From: Streptomyces spinoverrucosus
Lineage (GTDB): Bacteria; Actinomycetota; Actinomycetes; Streptomycetales; Streptomycetaceae
Direction of reading: 5' to 3'
Length of the DNA stretch: 64,000 bases
Assembly (NCBI RefSeq): GCF_006539505.1
Contig: NZ_BJND01000026.1
Location: forward strand, 1 to 64,000
Numbering within the stretch: position 1 is the stretch's first letter; the number at the start of each line of letters is the position of its first letter. This document shows, piece by piece, positions 31,930 to 40,806 of this stretch. The notes under the pieces are model-generated. The model did not search any database. It was not told where the DNA came from and worked only from the letters and a program-made list of their open reading frames with translations. Both the position numbers and the translations under genes were made by a program.

Positions 31930-32916
31930 ATGACCAACTTGGCCATCGCGGCGAACGGGCTGCACAAGTCCTACGGCGACAAGGTCGTGCTGAACGGCGT
32001 CGACCTGGCCGTCCCGGAGGGAACGATCTTCTCTCTGCTCGGCCCGAACGGCGCCGGCAAGACCACCGCCGTCAAGATCCTCTCCACCCTCGTCTCCGCC
32101 GACCCGGCCTCCGGTGAGATCCGGGTCGGCGGCCACGACCTCGCATCCGACCCGCAGGCCGTGCGTGCCGCGATCGGGGTCACCGGACAGTTCTCCGCCG
32201 TCGACGGGCTGATCACCGGCGAGGAGAACATGCTCCTGATGGCGGACCTGCACCACCTGTCCAAGCGCGAAGGGTGGCGGGTTGCCGCCGAGTTGTTGGA
32301 GCGGTTCGACCTCACCGAGGCCGCGAAGAAGCCCGCCTCCACCTACTCCGGTGGCATGAAGCGCCGCCTCGACATCGCCATGACCCTGGTCGGCAACCCG
32401 CGGATCATCTTCCTCGACGAGCCGACCACCGGCCTCGACCCGCGCAGCCGCCACAACATGTGGCAGATCATCCGTGAGCTGGTCTCCGACGGCGTCACCG
32501 TCTTCCTCACCACGCAGTACCTGGAGGAGGCCGACGAACTCGCCGACCGGATCGCGGTGCTCAACGACGGCAAGATCGCCGCAGAGGGCACCGCCGAGGA
32601 ACTCAAGCGACTGATCCCCGGCGGACACGTCCGGCTCCGCTTCACCGACCCGGCCGCGTACCAGTCCGCCGCCTCCGAGCTGCGCGAGGCGGCCCGGGAC
32701 GACGAATCCCTCGCCCTGCACATCCCCAGCGACGGCAGCCAGCGCGAGCTGCGCTCCCTCCTCGACTGGCTGGAGGCGGCCGGTGTCGAGGCGGACGAGC
32801 TGACCGTGCACACCCCCGACCTCGACGACGTGTTCTTCACCCTTACCGGCTCCACCGTGCCCGCGCAGCGAAACCAGCCGACCCAGCCCAACCAGCCCAA
32901 GGAGGACGTCCGATGA
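31930..32916 (+). CDS. ABC exporter ATPase (DrrA family)
   Basis: A 328-aa ATPase: Walker A GPNGAGKTTA, Q-loop VTGQFSAVD, signature YSGGMKRRLD, Walker B IIFLDEPTTGLDPR, switch TTQYLEEAD (Gln in place of His, a DrrA-family habit). The C-terminal extension of about 90 residues, with LTVHTPDLDDVFFTLTG, is the DrrA regulatory domain. It pairs with the permease whose ATG overlaps its stop. DrrAB systems export antibiotics such as daunorubicin, so drug efflux is the likely role; substrate unknown. The ribosome binding site is GAAGGAG. Confidence 0.95.
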   Translation: MTNLAIAANGLHKSYGDKVVLNGVDLAVPEGTIFSLLGPNGAGKTTAVKILSTLVSADPASGEIRVGGHDLASDPQAVRAAIGVTGQFSAVDGLITGEENMLLMADLHHLSKREGWRVAAELLERFDLTEAAKKPASTYSGGMKRRLDIAMTLVGNPRIIFLDEPTTGLDPRSRHNMWQIIRELVSDGVTVFLTTQYLEEADELADRIAVLNDGKIAAEGTAEELKRLIPGGHVRLRFTDPAAYQSAASELREAARDDESLALHIPSDGSQRELRSLLDWLEAAGVEADELTVHTPDLDDVFFTLTGSTVPAQRNQPTQPNQPKEDVR

Positions 32917-33731
32917 GCACCCCTCTGGCTCCCACCCGCCCGTCCCGGATCTCCCTCGCCCTGCGTGACTCGTCCACGATGCTGCGCCGCAACCTGCTGC
33001 ACGCCCGGCGCTACCCGTCCATGACGCTGAATCTGCTGCTCACGCCGGTCATGCTGCTGCTGCTCTTCGTCTACATCTTCGGCGACGTGATGAGCGCGGG
33101 CATCGGTGGCGGCGGCGCCGACCGCTCCGAGTACATCGCCTATATCGTCCCGGGCCTGCTGCTGATGACCATCGGCAGCACCACGATCGGGACCGCGGTG
33201 TCCGTCTCCAACGACATGACCGAGGGCATCATCGCCCGCTTCCGCACGATGGCGATCCACCGTGGGTCGGTGCTCGTCGGGCATGTCGTCGGCAGCGTGC
33301 TGCAGTGCGTGATGAGCGTGGTCCTCGTCGGCGCCGTCGGCGTGGCCATCGGCTTCCGCTCCACGGATGCCACGGTCCTGGAGTGGCTGGCGGCGTTCGG
33401 GCTGCTCGTGATCTTCGCCATGGCGCTCACCTGGGTCGCGGTCGGCATGGGCCTGGTCAGCCCGAACGCCGAGGCCGCCAGCAACAACGCGATGCCGATG
33501 ATCCTGCTGCCGCTCCTGTCCAGCGCCTTCATCCCGGTCGACACGATGCCGGGGTGGTTCCAGCCGATCGCCGAGTACCAGCCGTTCACGCCGGCCATCG
33601 AGACCCTGCGCGGGCTGCTGCTCGGCACCGAGATCGGCCACAACGGATGGCTCGCGGTCGTCTGGTGCCTGGGCCTCGCGGTGCTCGGCTACTTCTGGTC
33701 GACCTCGAAGTTCAACAACGACCCGAAGTAA
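32913..33731 (+). CDS. ABC-2 type exporter permease (DrrB family)
   Basis: A 272-aa membrane protein with six helices and the ABC-2 signature late in the chain (PLLSSAFIPVDTMPGWFQPI, then NPF-like YQPFTPAIETLRGLL). The cytoplasmic N-terminus includes the coupling segment LLHARRYPSMTLNLLL. ATGA overlap with the ATPase. Followed by a hairpin terminator at 33776-33814 that closes the DUF4097-DrrA-DrrB operon. Confidence 0.95.
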   Translation: MSTPLAPTRPSRISLALRDSSTMLRRNLLHARRYPSMTLNLLLTPVMLLLLFVYIFGDVMSAGIGGGGADRSEYIAYIVPGLLLMTIGSTTIGTAVSVSNDMTEGIIARFRTMAIHRGSVLVGHVVGSVLQCVMSVVLVGAVGVAIGFRSTDATVLEWLAAFGLLVIFAMALTWVAVGMGLVSPNAEAASNNAMPMILLPLLSSAFIPVDTMPGWFQPIAEYQPFTPAIETLRGLLLGTEIGHNGWLAVVWCLGLAVLGYFWSTSKFNNDPK

Positions 33732-33775
33732 CCGCCGTGCAAGCGCGGGCCACCCCGCAAACTCGTCCCACCCCA

Positions 33776-33814
33776 GGGCGGCGTACACCGACACCTCGTC
33801 GGAGTACGCCGCCC
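33776..33814 (+). terminator. Hairpin terminator after the DrrAB operon
   Basis: GGGCGGCGTAC and GTACGCCGCCC form a perfect 11-bp outer stem, extended by an inner CCGAC/GTCGG stem around ACCTC. It starts 45 bp beyond the permease stop and precedes a separate small gene. Confidence 0.8.
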
Positions 33815-33878
33815 CGTTCGTGTGTCCAACCCCTGGCGATAGCCTGCGGGCCGACCCAGTGAGGGGGACAGGGCAAAG

Positions 33879-34181
33879 ATGATCAGACGGTGGCCGGCGG
33901 CCTTGGGTGTGAACCTGCTGCTCGGAATGCCGGCGGTGGTGCCGATCTGGCTGCTGTGGTTCCTGGCAGCGAGTTGGCACAACCCGGAACCGACGGAGAA
34001 CGACGGTATGGCCCTCTGGCTGGTGATCATCGTGCCCGTCGTCGGTCTCTACACGCTGCTGTGGTGCACCGCCAACAGAGCCCTTGCCCGCCGGACTTCA
34101 CTCGCCGCTCAGAACTATTGGCTGCTCAGCGTGACAGGCACGTTCTTGCCCACCCTCACACTCATCGTGCTCTACCCCTGA
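33879..34181 (+). CDS. Small membrane protein
   Basis: A 100-aa protein with three hydrophobic segments: LGVNLLLGMPAVVPIWLLWF, ALWLVIIVPVVGLYTLLW and the C-terminal WLLSVTGTFLPTLTLIVLY. No recognised family. ATG start with a purine-rich GAGGGGGAC upstream. It lies after a terminator, so it has its own transcript, and its last 10 bp overlap the 3' end of the convergent short-chain dehydrogenase gene. Hydrophobic periodicity supports coding. Confidence 0.7.
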   Translation: MIRRWPAALGVNLLLGMPAVVPIWLLWFLAASWHNPEPTENDGMALWLVIIVPVVGLYTLLWCTANRALARRTSLAAQNYWLLSVTGTFLPTLTLIVLYP

Positions 34182-35071
34182 CGTGAGCCCGCGGTGAGCA
34201 GATCGGACAGGCCCACCCGCGTCAGGAACTCGCGGCGGATGCGGTCGGCGACCTCTGACACGGCCTCCGAACCGTCGTCGGCCGGGTCGATGTGCACCCG
34301 GTACGGGCGCTGTCCGGCCGGAAGCGCGACGATGCGGGTGATCTCGTCGGAGACCAGGGAGGCATCCGCGTCCTGGGGTGCCAGCGCGGCCAGCTTTTCG
34401 GCGACCTGCTCCATCAGGCCGGGGTACTTCGTCTCGTACGCCGCCTCCACGGCACCGTCGGCCGGGTGGCCGGAGTGGGCGAAGTGGTTGGTCCCGCTGG
34501 TGAACGAGCCCGGCACCACGATCGACGTCTCCACACCCCAGCGGGCCAGCTCGGCGGCGTAGCTCACGGCGAGGGCGTCCATGGCGGCCTTGGCGGCGAA
34601 GTAGGGGCCCAGATAGGGCGGGGTGCCACCCTTGACGCTGGAGCTGGACACCCAGATCACCAGGCCCTTGCCGGCCGCGCGCAGGTGGGGGAGCGCGGCG
34701 CGGTTGACACGCTGGGTGGACAGCACGTTCACGTCGTACAGCTCGGCGAGTTGGTCGGGCGTGAACGCCTCGGCGGGGCCGGTGACCATGTGGCCCGCGT
34801 TGTGGATCAGGACGTCGATACGGCCGTGCTCGGCGATGACCCATTCGATCGCGGTGTCGACGGACGCCTGGGAGGTGACGTCGAGTTCGATGGCGCGCAG
34901 GTCCACGCCGTGACCCTTGGCGTAGTCGGCGGCTGCCTCGGCCTGGGGAGCGTTGCGGGTGGCCGTCTGGCGCATCCCGGCGTAGACGGTGTGGCCGGCG
35001 TCCGCGAGGGCGCGGGCGGTCAGGGCGCCGAAGCCGCTGGAGGCGCCGGTGATGACGACGATGTCGCTCAT
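34172..35071 (-). CDS. Short-chain dehydrogenase/reductase
   Basis: A 299-aa classical SDR. Cofactor motif TGASSGFG near the N-terminus, NNAG-equivalent HNAGH, catalytic Ser in WVSSSSVKGG and YxxxK in PYFAAKAAM. Arg after the second strand (AGMRQT) suggests NADP(H) preference. Substrate unknown. ATG at 35071 with AAGGAG eight bases upstream. Third gene of a group transcribed leftwards: hydrolase, SDR, this SDR (29-bp gap to the second SDR), which suggests a small catabolic or detoxifying pathway for an ester or lactone whose alcohol is then oxidised. Confidence 0.92.
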   Translation of the reverse strand: MSDIVVITGASSGFGALTARALADAGHTVYAGMRQTATRNAPQAEAAADYAKGHGVDLRAIELDVTSQASVDTAIEWVIAEHGRIDVLIHNAGHMVTGPAEAFTPDQLAELYDVNVLSTQRVNRAALPHLRAAGKGLVIWVSSSSVKGGTPPYLGPYFAAKAAMDALAVSYAAELARWGVETSIVVPGSFTSGTNHFAHSGHPADGAVEAAYETKYPGLMEQVAEKLAALAPQDADASLVSDEITRIVALPAGQRPYRVHIDPADDGSEAVSEVADRIRREFLTRVGLSDLLTAGSRQG

Positions 35072-35100
35072 TTCTTGCTCTCCTTCGGGAAGTCGGGGTG

Positions 35101-35838
35101 TCAGGCCACGCCGCCGTTGGCGAACAGGACCTGGCCGTTGATCCAGCGGGCCGGGCCGGCGAGGAAGGCGACCGCCTCGGCGATGTCGTCGGGCGTGCCG
35201 AGGCGCTCCAGCGGGGCGACCTTGGCGAGCTGGTCGACGGCGGCCTCGTCCTTGCCCTCCAGGAACAGGGGAGTTGCGGTGGGGCCGGGGGCCACCGCGT
35301 TGACGGTGATGTCCTTGCCGCGCAGCTCACGGGCCAGGATCAGGGTCATGCCCTCGACGGCGGCCTTGCTCGCCGTGTAGGCGCCGTAGGTGGGGAACCG
35401 AAGGCGCGTGACCGAGGTGGAGAAGTTGACGATGGCGCCGCCCGGCCGCAGCCGCTGGGCCGCCTGTTGGCAGACCACGAAGGTGCCGCGGATGTTGGTG
35501 CGGTGCATCCGGTCCAGGTCGTCCAGGTCCAGCGTGGCGATCGGGGACAGCAGCATGATGCCCGCCGTGTTGACGACGACGTCGATGCCGCCGAACTCCC
35601 GCTCCACGGCGTCGAACGCCTCCGCCATGGCGTGCTCGTCGGCGACGTCGCCGCCGACCGTGATCGCCCGGCCGCCGGACGCGGTGACCGCGGCGACCGT
35701 CTCGTCGGCGCGGGCCTTGTTGCCGGCGTAGTGGACGCCGACGGCGATGCCGTCCCCGGCGAGGCGCTCGACGACCGCGCGACCGATGCCGCCGGAGCCC
35801 CCGGTGACCAGGGCGACGCGGGTGGTGGTGTCCGTCAT
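35101..35838 (-). CDS. Short-chain dehydrogenase/reductase (FabG-like)
   Basis: A 245-aa classical SDR of the common 245-residue length. Motifs: TGGSGGIG, structural NTAG, catalytic Ser in FSTSV and YxxxK in YGAYTASKAA, and the C-terminal family segment ITVNAVAPGPTATPLF. A Tyr-Ala-Gly-Asn run (VHYAGNKA) after strand 2 favours NADP(H). AAGGA precedes the ATG. Middle gene between an HSL-type hydrolase and another SDR, all leftwards. Confidence 0.93.
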   Translation of the reverse strand: MTDTTTRVALVTGGSGGIGRAVVERLAGDGIAVGVHYAGNKARADETVAAVTASGGRAITVGGDVADEHAMAEAFDAVEREFGGIDVVVNTAGIMLLSPIATLDLDDLDRMHRTNIRGTFVVCQQAAQRLRPGGAIVNFSTSVTRLRFPTYGAYTASKAAVEGMTLILARELRGKDITVNAVAPGPTATPLFLEGKDEAAVDQLAKVAPLERLGTPDDIAEAVAFLAGPARWINGQVLFANGGVA

Positions 35839-35944
35839 GAGATCCGTCCTTCCGTGCTGCGGTGAGATGCCTCGCGGTCGATCGCCGCCGAGGACGGGCC
35901 AGGAGCGTCCCGGCCGCGCCCCCTCGGCGGCACTGGCGTTCCGG

Positions 35945-36913
35945 TCAGAAGGCGAGTGCCGTACGCAGCGCGGCGACGGCCTGGTTGATGGCGGCCTCAG
36001 CGGCGTGGGTCTCGCGCAGGGCGTTGAGCATCACGAAGTCGTGGATGATGGCCTGGTAGCGCACCGCGGTCACGGGGACACCGGCCTGGCGCAGCTTGTT
36101 CGCGTACGCCTCGCCCTCGTCGCGCAGGACGTCGGCCTCACCGTTGATGACCAGCGCCGGCGGCAGTCCGGAGAGCTGCTCGATGGTGGCCCGCAGCGGC
36201 GAGGCGGTGATCTGCGCCCGCTCCTGCTCGTCCGTCGTGTACTGGTCCCAGAACCACTTCATGCCCTCGCGGGTCAGAAAGTAGCCCTCCGCGAACTGGC
36301 GGTAGGAGCCGGTGTCGAAGTTCGCGTCGGTGACCGGGTAGAACAGCAGCTGGAACTTCAGCGGTACGTCGCCGCGTTCCTTGGCCATCAGGGTCAGAGC
36401 GGCGGCCATGTTGCCGCCGACGGAGTCACCGGCGACGGCCAGCCGGGAGGCGTCCAGGCCCTTCCCGGCGCCGTCGGTGACGATCCACCGAGCCACCGCG
36501 TAGTTCTGCTCGATGGCGACCGGGTAGCGCGCTTCCGGCGACAGGTCGTACTCGGGGAAGACCACGGCGGCGCCGCTGCCCACGGCGAGTTCGCGGACCA
36601 GGCGGTCGTGGGTGTGGGCGTTGCCGAACACCCAGCCCGCCCCGTGGATGTAGAGCACGACCGGGAGGACACCCTCGGCACCGGCGGGCCTGACGACGCG
36701 GGCCCGAACGCTGCCCGTCGGACCGCCCTGGACGGTGATCCATTCCTCGTCGACGGCCGGCTTGGCGATCTCCCCGGACTGCACCTCGTCGACGGTCTTG
36801 CGGCCCTCGGCCGGGGTCATCTGGTACAGGAACGGCGGCTGCGAGGTGGCCTCCGCGAACGCGGCCGCCGGCGCTTCCAGAACGGGGGTGACCGGCGTGA
36901 ACGTCTCGGACAT
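35945..36913 (-). CDS. Alpha/beta hydrolase, hormone-sensitive-lipase family
   Basis: A 322-aa esterase/lipase-like enzyme. The oxyanion-hole motif is HGAGW (family HGGGW/HGGGF with one Gly to Ala change). The nucleophile is in GDSVGG, and the acid and base are likely Asp in GEADVLRDEG and His in IIHDFVML. It is soluble with no signal peptide and probably hydrolyses short acyl esters or carbamates in the cytosol. ATG at 36913 has GGAGG six bases upstream; an earlier in-frame ATG at 36991 lacks one. The promoter region is shared with the divergent NarL-type regulator at 37140. Confidence 0.92.
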   Translation of the reverse strand: MSETFTPVTPVLEAPAAAFAEATSQPPFLYQMTPAEGRKTVDEVQSGEIAKPAVDEEWITVQGGPTGSVRARVVRPAGAEGVLPVVLYIHGAGWVFGNAHTHDRLVRELAVGSGAAVVFPEYDLSPEARYPVAIEQNYAVARWIVTDGAGKGLDASRLAVAGDSVGGNMAAALTLMAKERGDVPLKFQLLFYPVTDANFDTGSYRQFAEGYFLTREGMKWFWDQYTTDEQERAQITASPLRATIEQLSGLPPALVINGEADVLRDEGEAYANKLRQAGVPVTAVRYQAIIHDFVMLNALRETHAAEAAINQAVAALRTALAF

Positions 36914-37139
36914 GATGCTCCTCCACTGAGGGACGGGGCGGAACCGGCGACTCGGCGGGGAGCCGCCTTGGATGTCCTCAAGTCTGGTCACCGGCCGCCC
37001 GTTTCGGCTGTCGAGCCGACTTCAAAGCCCTTGCCGGTCGGCCCGAGGCCGCACGTGGGGAAAACCCCACGGTCGCCCCCGGGAAGCCGCCGCCCCGCAG
37101 GGCCCCGGCAGGCTCGGCGCCGCCGACTAGGATGCGTTC

Positions 37140-37799
37140 ATGGGTGAGCGTCTGCGTGCGGTGCTCGGAGAAGACCAGCCGATCGTCCGTGAGGGCATCA
37201 CGGCGATGCTGGAGCGGTCCGGCATCGAGGTCGTCGCGGCGGTTTCCGATGCTCCGGTCCTGGTCAGGGCGGCCGCGGAGCACAAGCCAGACGTAGTGAT
37301 CACCGACATCCAGATGCCACCGAACCTCGCCGACGACGGCCTTCAGGCGGCGCGGCGGATCCGCGCGGAGCAGCCGGGTACGCCCGTGATCGTGCTGTCC
37401 CAGTTCCTGGACGCCTCGTTCGCGCTCGACCTCGTCGGGGACGATCCGAGCGGGGTCGGTTATCTGCTGAAGGAGAAGGTCGCCAGCCCGCAGATCCTCA
37501 CGGACGCGGTACGACGGGTCGTCGCCGGCGGTTCGGCACTCGACCCGGACGTCATCTCCGCGCTCGTCGGCCGCAAGCGCAGTGCCGATCCGCTGGACGG
37601 ACTGACGCCCCGGGAGAGGGAGGTGCTGGCGCTGATGGCCGAGGGACACTCCAACTCGGGCATCGCGGAAAAGCTCGTCGTGACGGTGCCCGCGGTGGAG
37701 CGGCACGTCACCGGGATCTTCCTCAAACTGGGCCTGCAGCAGACCGAGTCCTCACAGCACCGCCGCGTGCTCGCCGTACTCCACTACCTCAAGCGGTAG
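37140..37799 (+). CDS. NarL/FixJ-family response regulator
   Basis: A 219-aa regulator. Receiver domain: acidic pocket in VLGEDQP (one acid replaced by Gln), phospho-Asp in VITDIQMPP, Ser in VLSQF, Lys in YLLKEKV. LuxR-type HTH: LTPREREVLALMAEGHSNSG, then IAEKLVVTVPAVERHVTGIF. Its 3' end overlaps by 11 bp the convergent receiver-only regulator gene. The histidine kinase at 38222-39619 is the nearest candidate partner, though it is transcribed with the receiver-only protein. Confidence 0.93.
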   Translation: MGERLRAVLGEDQPIVREGITAMLERSGIEVVAAVSDAPVLVRAAAEHKPDVVITDIQMPPNLADDGLQAARRIRAEQPGTPVIVLSQFLDASFALDLVGDDPSGVGYLLKEKVASPQILTDAVRRVVAGGSALDPDVISALVGRKRSADPLDGLTPREREVLALMAEGHSNSGIAEKLVVTVPAVERHVTGIFLKLGLQQTESSQHRRVLAVLHYLKR

Positions 37800-38151
37800 G
37801 CGAGAAAAGGGCCTTGAGGTCGGTGTCGAACAGCCGGTCCTTGGCCACGAAGCTCAGGATCCCGGCACCGGCCAGCTCCTCGGCCGACCACGCCGAGGGA
37901 TCGGTGGAGGTCAGCACGATCCTCAGCGGTTGCCCCTCCCGCGTGAGCGCTCGGGCGACGGAGAGACCGTCCTCGTCCGGAAGGTGAAGATCGAGCAGCA
38001 CACCGTCGGGGCGGTGCTCCCGGACCGCCGCGACCGCCGATGCGCCGTCCGGCGACTCGGCCACGACCCGCAGCCCGCGCGCCGCCAGCAGTGCCCTGGC
38101 GATACGACGGAATCCGGGGTCGTCGTCGACGACCACCACGTTGACTGACAT
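37789..38151 (-). CDS. Stand-alone receiver-domain response regulator
   Basis: A 120-aa single receiver domain: acidic pocket VVDDDPG, phospho-Asp in VLLDLHLP, Thr/Ser region VLTSTDP and Lys in SFVAKDRL. There is no output domain. ATG at 38151 begins the first strand; an in-frame upstream start would add 17 residues of non-domain sequence. It follows the CHASE3-type kinase gene by 70 bp on the same strand, so it is the kinase's likely phospho-acceptor. Such DNA-binding-free receivers act as phosphate sinks or protein-binding switches. Confidence 0.88.
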   Translation of the reverse strand: MSVNVVVVDDDPGFRRIARALLAARGLRVVAESPDGASAVAAVREHRPDGVLLDLHLPDEDGLSVARALTREGQPLRIVLTSTDPSAWSAEELAGAGILSFVAKDRLFDTDLKALFSPTA

Positions 38152-38221
38152 GGCACCAGCATCTCCGACGGGACAACGCGCGGGCCATGGGGCCAACCCC
38201 ACGTCGACCCGCGGACGGGCC

Positions 38222-39619
38222 TCAGGCCGGTATCGGTATCCGCGCCAGGATGGTGGTGCCGCCGCCCGGGGGCGAGTCGATGGTCAAGGTGCCGTCGAAG
38301 GCGGCCACGCGGTCGGCCAGGCCGGTCAGACCACTGCCGGCCGTGCCGGCGCCGACGCCGCCGACACCGTCGTCGACGACTTGGATCCGCAGGATCTCCC
38401 CGAGGTCGAGGCAGATGTCGATCCGGGACGCCTGTGCGTGCTTGACCGCATTCGTCACGGCCTCGGCCACGACGAAATACGCGTTCGACTGGACGGCCGT
38501 GGGAATCGTCCGGTCGACGTTGCTCTCGACCACGGCGGGAACCGGACAGCGGGACGCCAGGTCCCGCACCGCCGCCTCCAGCCCCTTCACCGTCAGCACG
38601 AGCGGGTAGATCCCCGAGGCGAGTTCCCTCAGCTCGTCGATCGCCGTCTGCGCGTTGGCGATCGACTGGTCCATCAGCTCGGTGGCGGTCGACTCCGAGT
38701 CGGGGACCAGCTCCCGTGCCAGTCGGAGCCCGATCATCAGGCTGACGAGTCGCTGCTGCGCCCCGTCGTGCAGATCCCGGGCCGTGCGCCGGTGTACCGC
38801 CTCGACGCTCTCCATGATGCGTCGGCGGCTGTCCTGCAACGAGGCCGCCATGGTGTTGAAGGACGTGCCCAGCGCACCGATCTCCGCCACCTTGCTGGGG
38901 GCGATCCGCACTCCGAGGTCACCTCCTGCGAACCGCTCCGCCGCGGCAGCCGCCCCACGGACGGGCCGTACGACGGCGCGGTGCTGGAACACCGTGAATG
39001 CGGCCACGAGCGCGGTCGACGCCGCCAGACCCACACCTGCCGCGATCACCGCCCGCCGCGCGTTGGCCCCCGCGGTGTCCTCGCGCGCCGCGAGCTGGGC
39101 GCGTTCGTTCGCCGTGTACTGGTCGAACTGGGCCCGCAAGGCGTCGACGCGTCGCTTTCCGTCGGCCGTCGCCGACAGACCGGATGCGGCGGGATCACCC
39201 CGCCGGACCGCCTCCACCAGCGGAACCGAGTAGTCGTTCAGCAAGGAGTCGACGCCCTGCGTGATCTGTTCGGCAATGCGCGTCTGTTCGGGAGAGGTGG
39301 CGGTCTCGGTGAATCTCCGTATCTGCGCGGGAAGCTCCGTCCGCGCCGCCTGCCAGGGTTCGAGGAACTCCTCACGCCGGGTGATCACGAAGCCGCGCTG
39401 CCCGGTCTCCAGGTCGAGGACCAGTTGTTCCAGGTTGCCGGCTTCGACGAGGGCCGTCCGGGAAGCGCGTCGCGCCGATGTGGAGCTGTTGGCGTCGGCG
39501 ATCGCCCACAGCAGGACGGCGAAGGCGACACCTATCAACAAGGCGAGCAGGCCGCCCGCCGCGATCGTGAGGCTGGTCAGCCCCAGTCGCCGACTGCCGT
39601 GCCCTCGTCCTGTCCGCAT
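38222..39619 (-). CDS. NarL-type sensor histidine kinase with CHASE3-like sensor
   Basis: A 465-aa membrane kinase. Helix 1 at about 15-40, an extracytoplasmic four-helix CHASE3-like domain (about 45-185, with LVLDLETGQRGFVITRREEF), helix 2 near 190-210, HAMP, then HisKA_3 with the His in ARDLHDGAQQRLVSL, and a HATPase domain (AEAVTNAVKHA, VVDDGVGGV, GSGLTGLADRV). The CHASE3 stretch LETGQRGFVITRREEFLEPW is highly typical. ATG at 39619 chosen so that helix 1 follows a short basic tail. Encoded with a receiver-only regulator downstream and near a convergent NarL regulator, so phosphotransfer could branch. Confidence 0.92.
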   Translation of the reverse strand: MRTGRGHGSRRLGLTSLTIAAGGLLALLIGVAFAVLLWAIADANSSTSARRASRTALVEAGNLEQLVLDLETGQRGFVITRREEFLEPWQAARTELPAQIRRFTETATSPEQTRIAEQITQGVDSLLNDYSVPLVEAVRRGDPAASGLSATADGKRRVDALRAQFDQYTANERAQLAAREDTAGANARRAVIAAGVGLAASTALVAAFTVFQHRAVVRPVRGAAAAAERFAGGDLGVRIAPSKVAEIGALGTSFNTMAASLQDSRRRIMESVEAVHRRTARDLHDGAQQRLVSLMIGLRLARELVPDSESTATELMDQSIANAQTAIDELRELASGIYPLVLTVKGLEAAVRDLASRCPVPAVVESNVDRTIPTAVQSNAYFVVAEAVTNAVKHAQASRIDICLDLGEILRIQVVDDGVGGVGAGTAGSGLTGLADRVAAFDGTLTIDSPPGGGTTILARIPIPA

Positions 39620-39780
39620 GCTCCGCCCAGCGATGGAAGGGAATTCGGCGCTCCCGACGAGCAAGGTATCCGCGCAGGTGCTCAATGGAAGTATTCAGCC
39701 GCGGGTGTGCGGAGGTCCAATGCCTCTTGTGGTGTGCTCGATAACCGCAGGGCATCGGTGCAGGAAGGGTCGGGAGTGAG

Positions 39781-40683
39781 ATGGCTGATGACCCGATGGA
39801 TCTCGATCTGCGCAAGCTGCGGTACTTCGTGGCCGTGGCCGAGCGGCTGCACTTCGGCCGGGCGGCGCTCGCCCTGCACGTCACCCAGCCCGCACTGTCC
39901 CGCCAGATACGGCAACTGGAGCGTGACCTCGGGGTCGTGCTCCTCAGCCGCACCAGCCGGGACGTGACCCTCACCGCCGCAGGTGAGCAGTTCCTGCACG
40001 ACGCCCGGGCTCTGCTGGCCGCCGGGCAGGCCGCCCAGGACCGGGTTCGCCGCATCGATGCCGGTGAGCACGCGCTGACCGTCGGCTTCATGCTCGGCGC
40101 GGACGTCACCCCCGTGCTGAACGCGTTCTCCGCCGGCCACCCCGACGTGCCGATCGAACTCGTCCGCCTGCGCTGGTGGAACCAGGCCCAGCCGCTCCTG
40201 GACGGCACCGTCGACATCGGCTTCGTACGGCTGCCCGTCGACTCCGACGACCGACTGGACGTCCTGCCGCTGTCCCCGGAGCGGCTCTGCGTCGTCCTGC
40301 CCGCCCGTCACCCCCTGGCCGGCGAGCCCGGGATCAGCGTCACCGCCCTCGCCGACGAACCGGTCCTGCAATACGCCGACGCCACGCCCGCCTGGGCGGC
40401 CGTCTGGAACGCGGTGCCACCACGCCCCGACGGCACCCGACCGCCACACGGACCCGCCTTCCACGACATGGAGGAACTCCTCGGCTACGTCAGAGCGGGC
40501 CGCGGCGTCGTCCTCGTAGCGGAGCCGGTCGCCACCGTCTTCCCGCGCCCCGACATCACCTACGTCCCGGTGACCGACGCACCGCCGGGCCGGGTGGCCC
40601 TCGCCTGGGACGGCGCACGACGGTCCACGCTGGTCACCGAGTTCGTCGAGGCGGCGCGGAGCGTGTTGCGGCTGGGGGAGTAG
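39781..40683 (+). CDS. LysR-family transcriptional regulator
   Basis: A 300-aa LTTR. The N-terminal winged helix reads LRKLRYFVAVAERLHFGRAA, then LHVTQPALSRQIRQLERDLG, and a two-lobed periplasmic-binding-like effector domain follows (VGFMLGADVTPVL; VDIGFVRLPVD; GRGVVLVAEPV). Length is standard. ATG at 39781 has GGGAG close upstream; an ATG five codons later is possible. It is convergent with the DUF4331 gene, with a 22-bp direct repeat between them. Neighbouring hydrolase/SDR genes are not divergent from it, so its target is not obvious. Confidence 0.93.
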   Translation: MADDPMDLDLRKLRYFVAVAERLHFGRAALALHVTQPALSRQIRQLERDLGVVLLSRTSRDVTLTAAGEQFLHDARALLAAGQAAQDRVRRIDAGEHALTVGFMLGADVTPVLNAFSAGHPDVPIELVRLRWWNQAQPLLDGTVDIGFVRLPVDSDDRLDVLPLSPERLCVVLPARHPLAGEPGISVTALADEPVLQYADATPAWAAVWNAVPPRPDGTRPPHGPAFHDMEELLGYVRAGRGVVLVAEPVATVFPRPDITYVPVTDAPPGRVALAWDGARRSTLVTEFVEAARSVLRLGE

Positions 40684-40714
40684 GCCCGGGGTCCGCAACC
40701 GGCCACCGCTCCTC

Positions 40715-40760
40715 GATCCGGCCGATCCGCCATACGTTGATCCGGCCGATCCGCCATACG
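40715..40760. repeat. Two-copy 22-bp direct repeat between convergent genes
   Basis: The 22-bp unit (starting GATCCGGCCGATCCGCCA) occurs exactly at 40715-40736 and 40739-40760, separated by two T residues. Each unit itself contains two GATCCG/GATCCGCC copies. It stands in the 123-bp gap where the LysR and DUF4331 genes end. Confidence 0.85.
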
Positions 40761-40806
40761 GCGACGGCGCCCCGTCACAGGGTGCCCCCCGGCGGCCGGG
40801 CGCCGG

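Noticed and set aside
35884..35941. GCCGCCGAGG/CCTCGGCGGC inverted repeat between hydrolase and SDR genes as a terminator
   Set aside because: The loop is 38 nt and the genes look like one operon; the pairing may be chance in GC-rich DNA.
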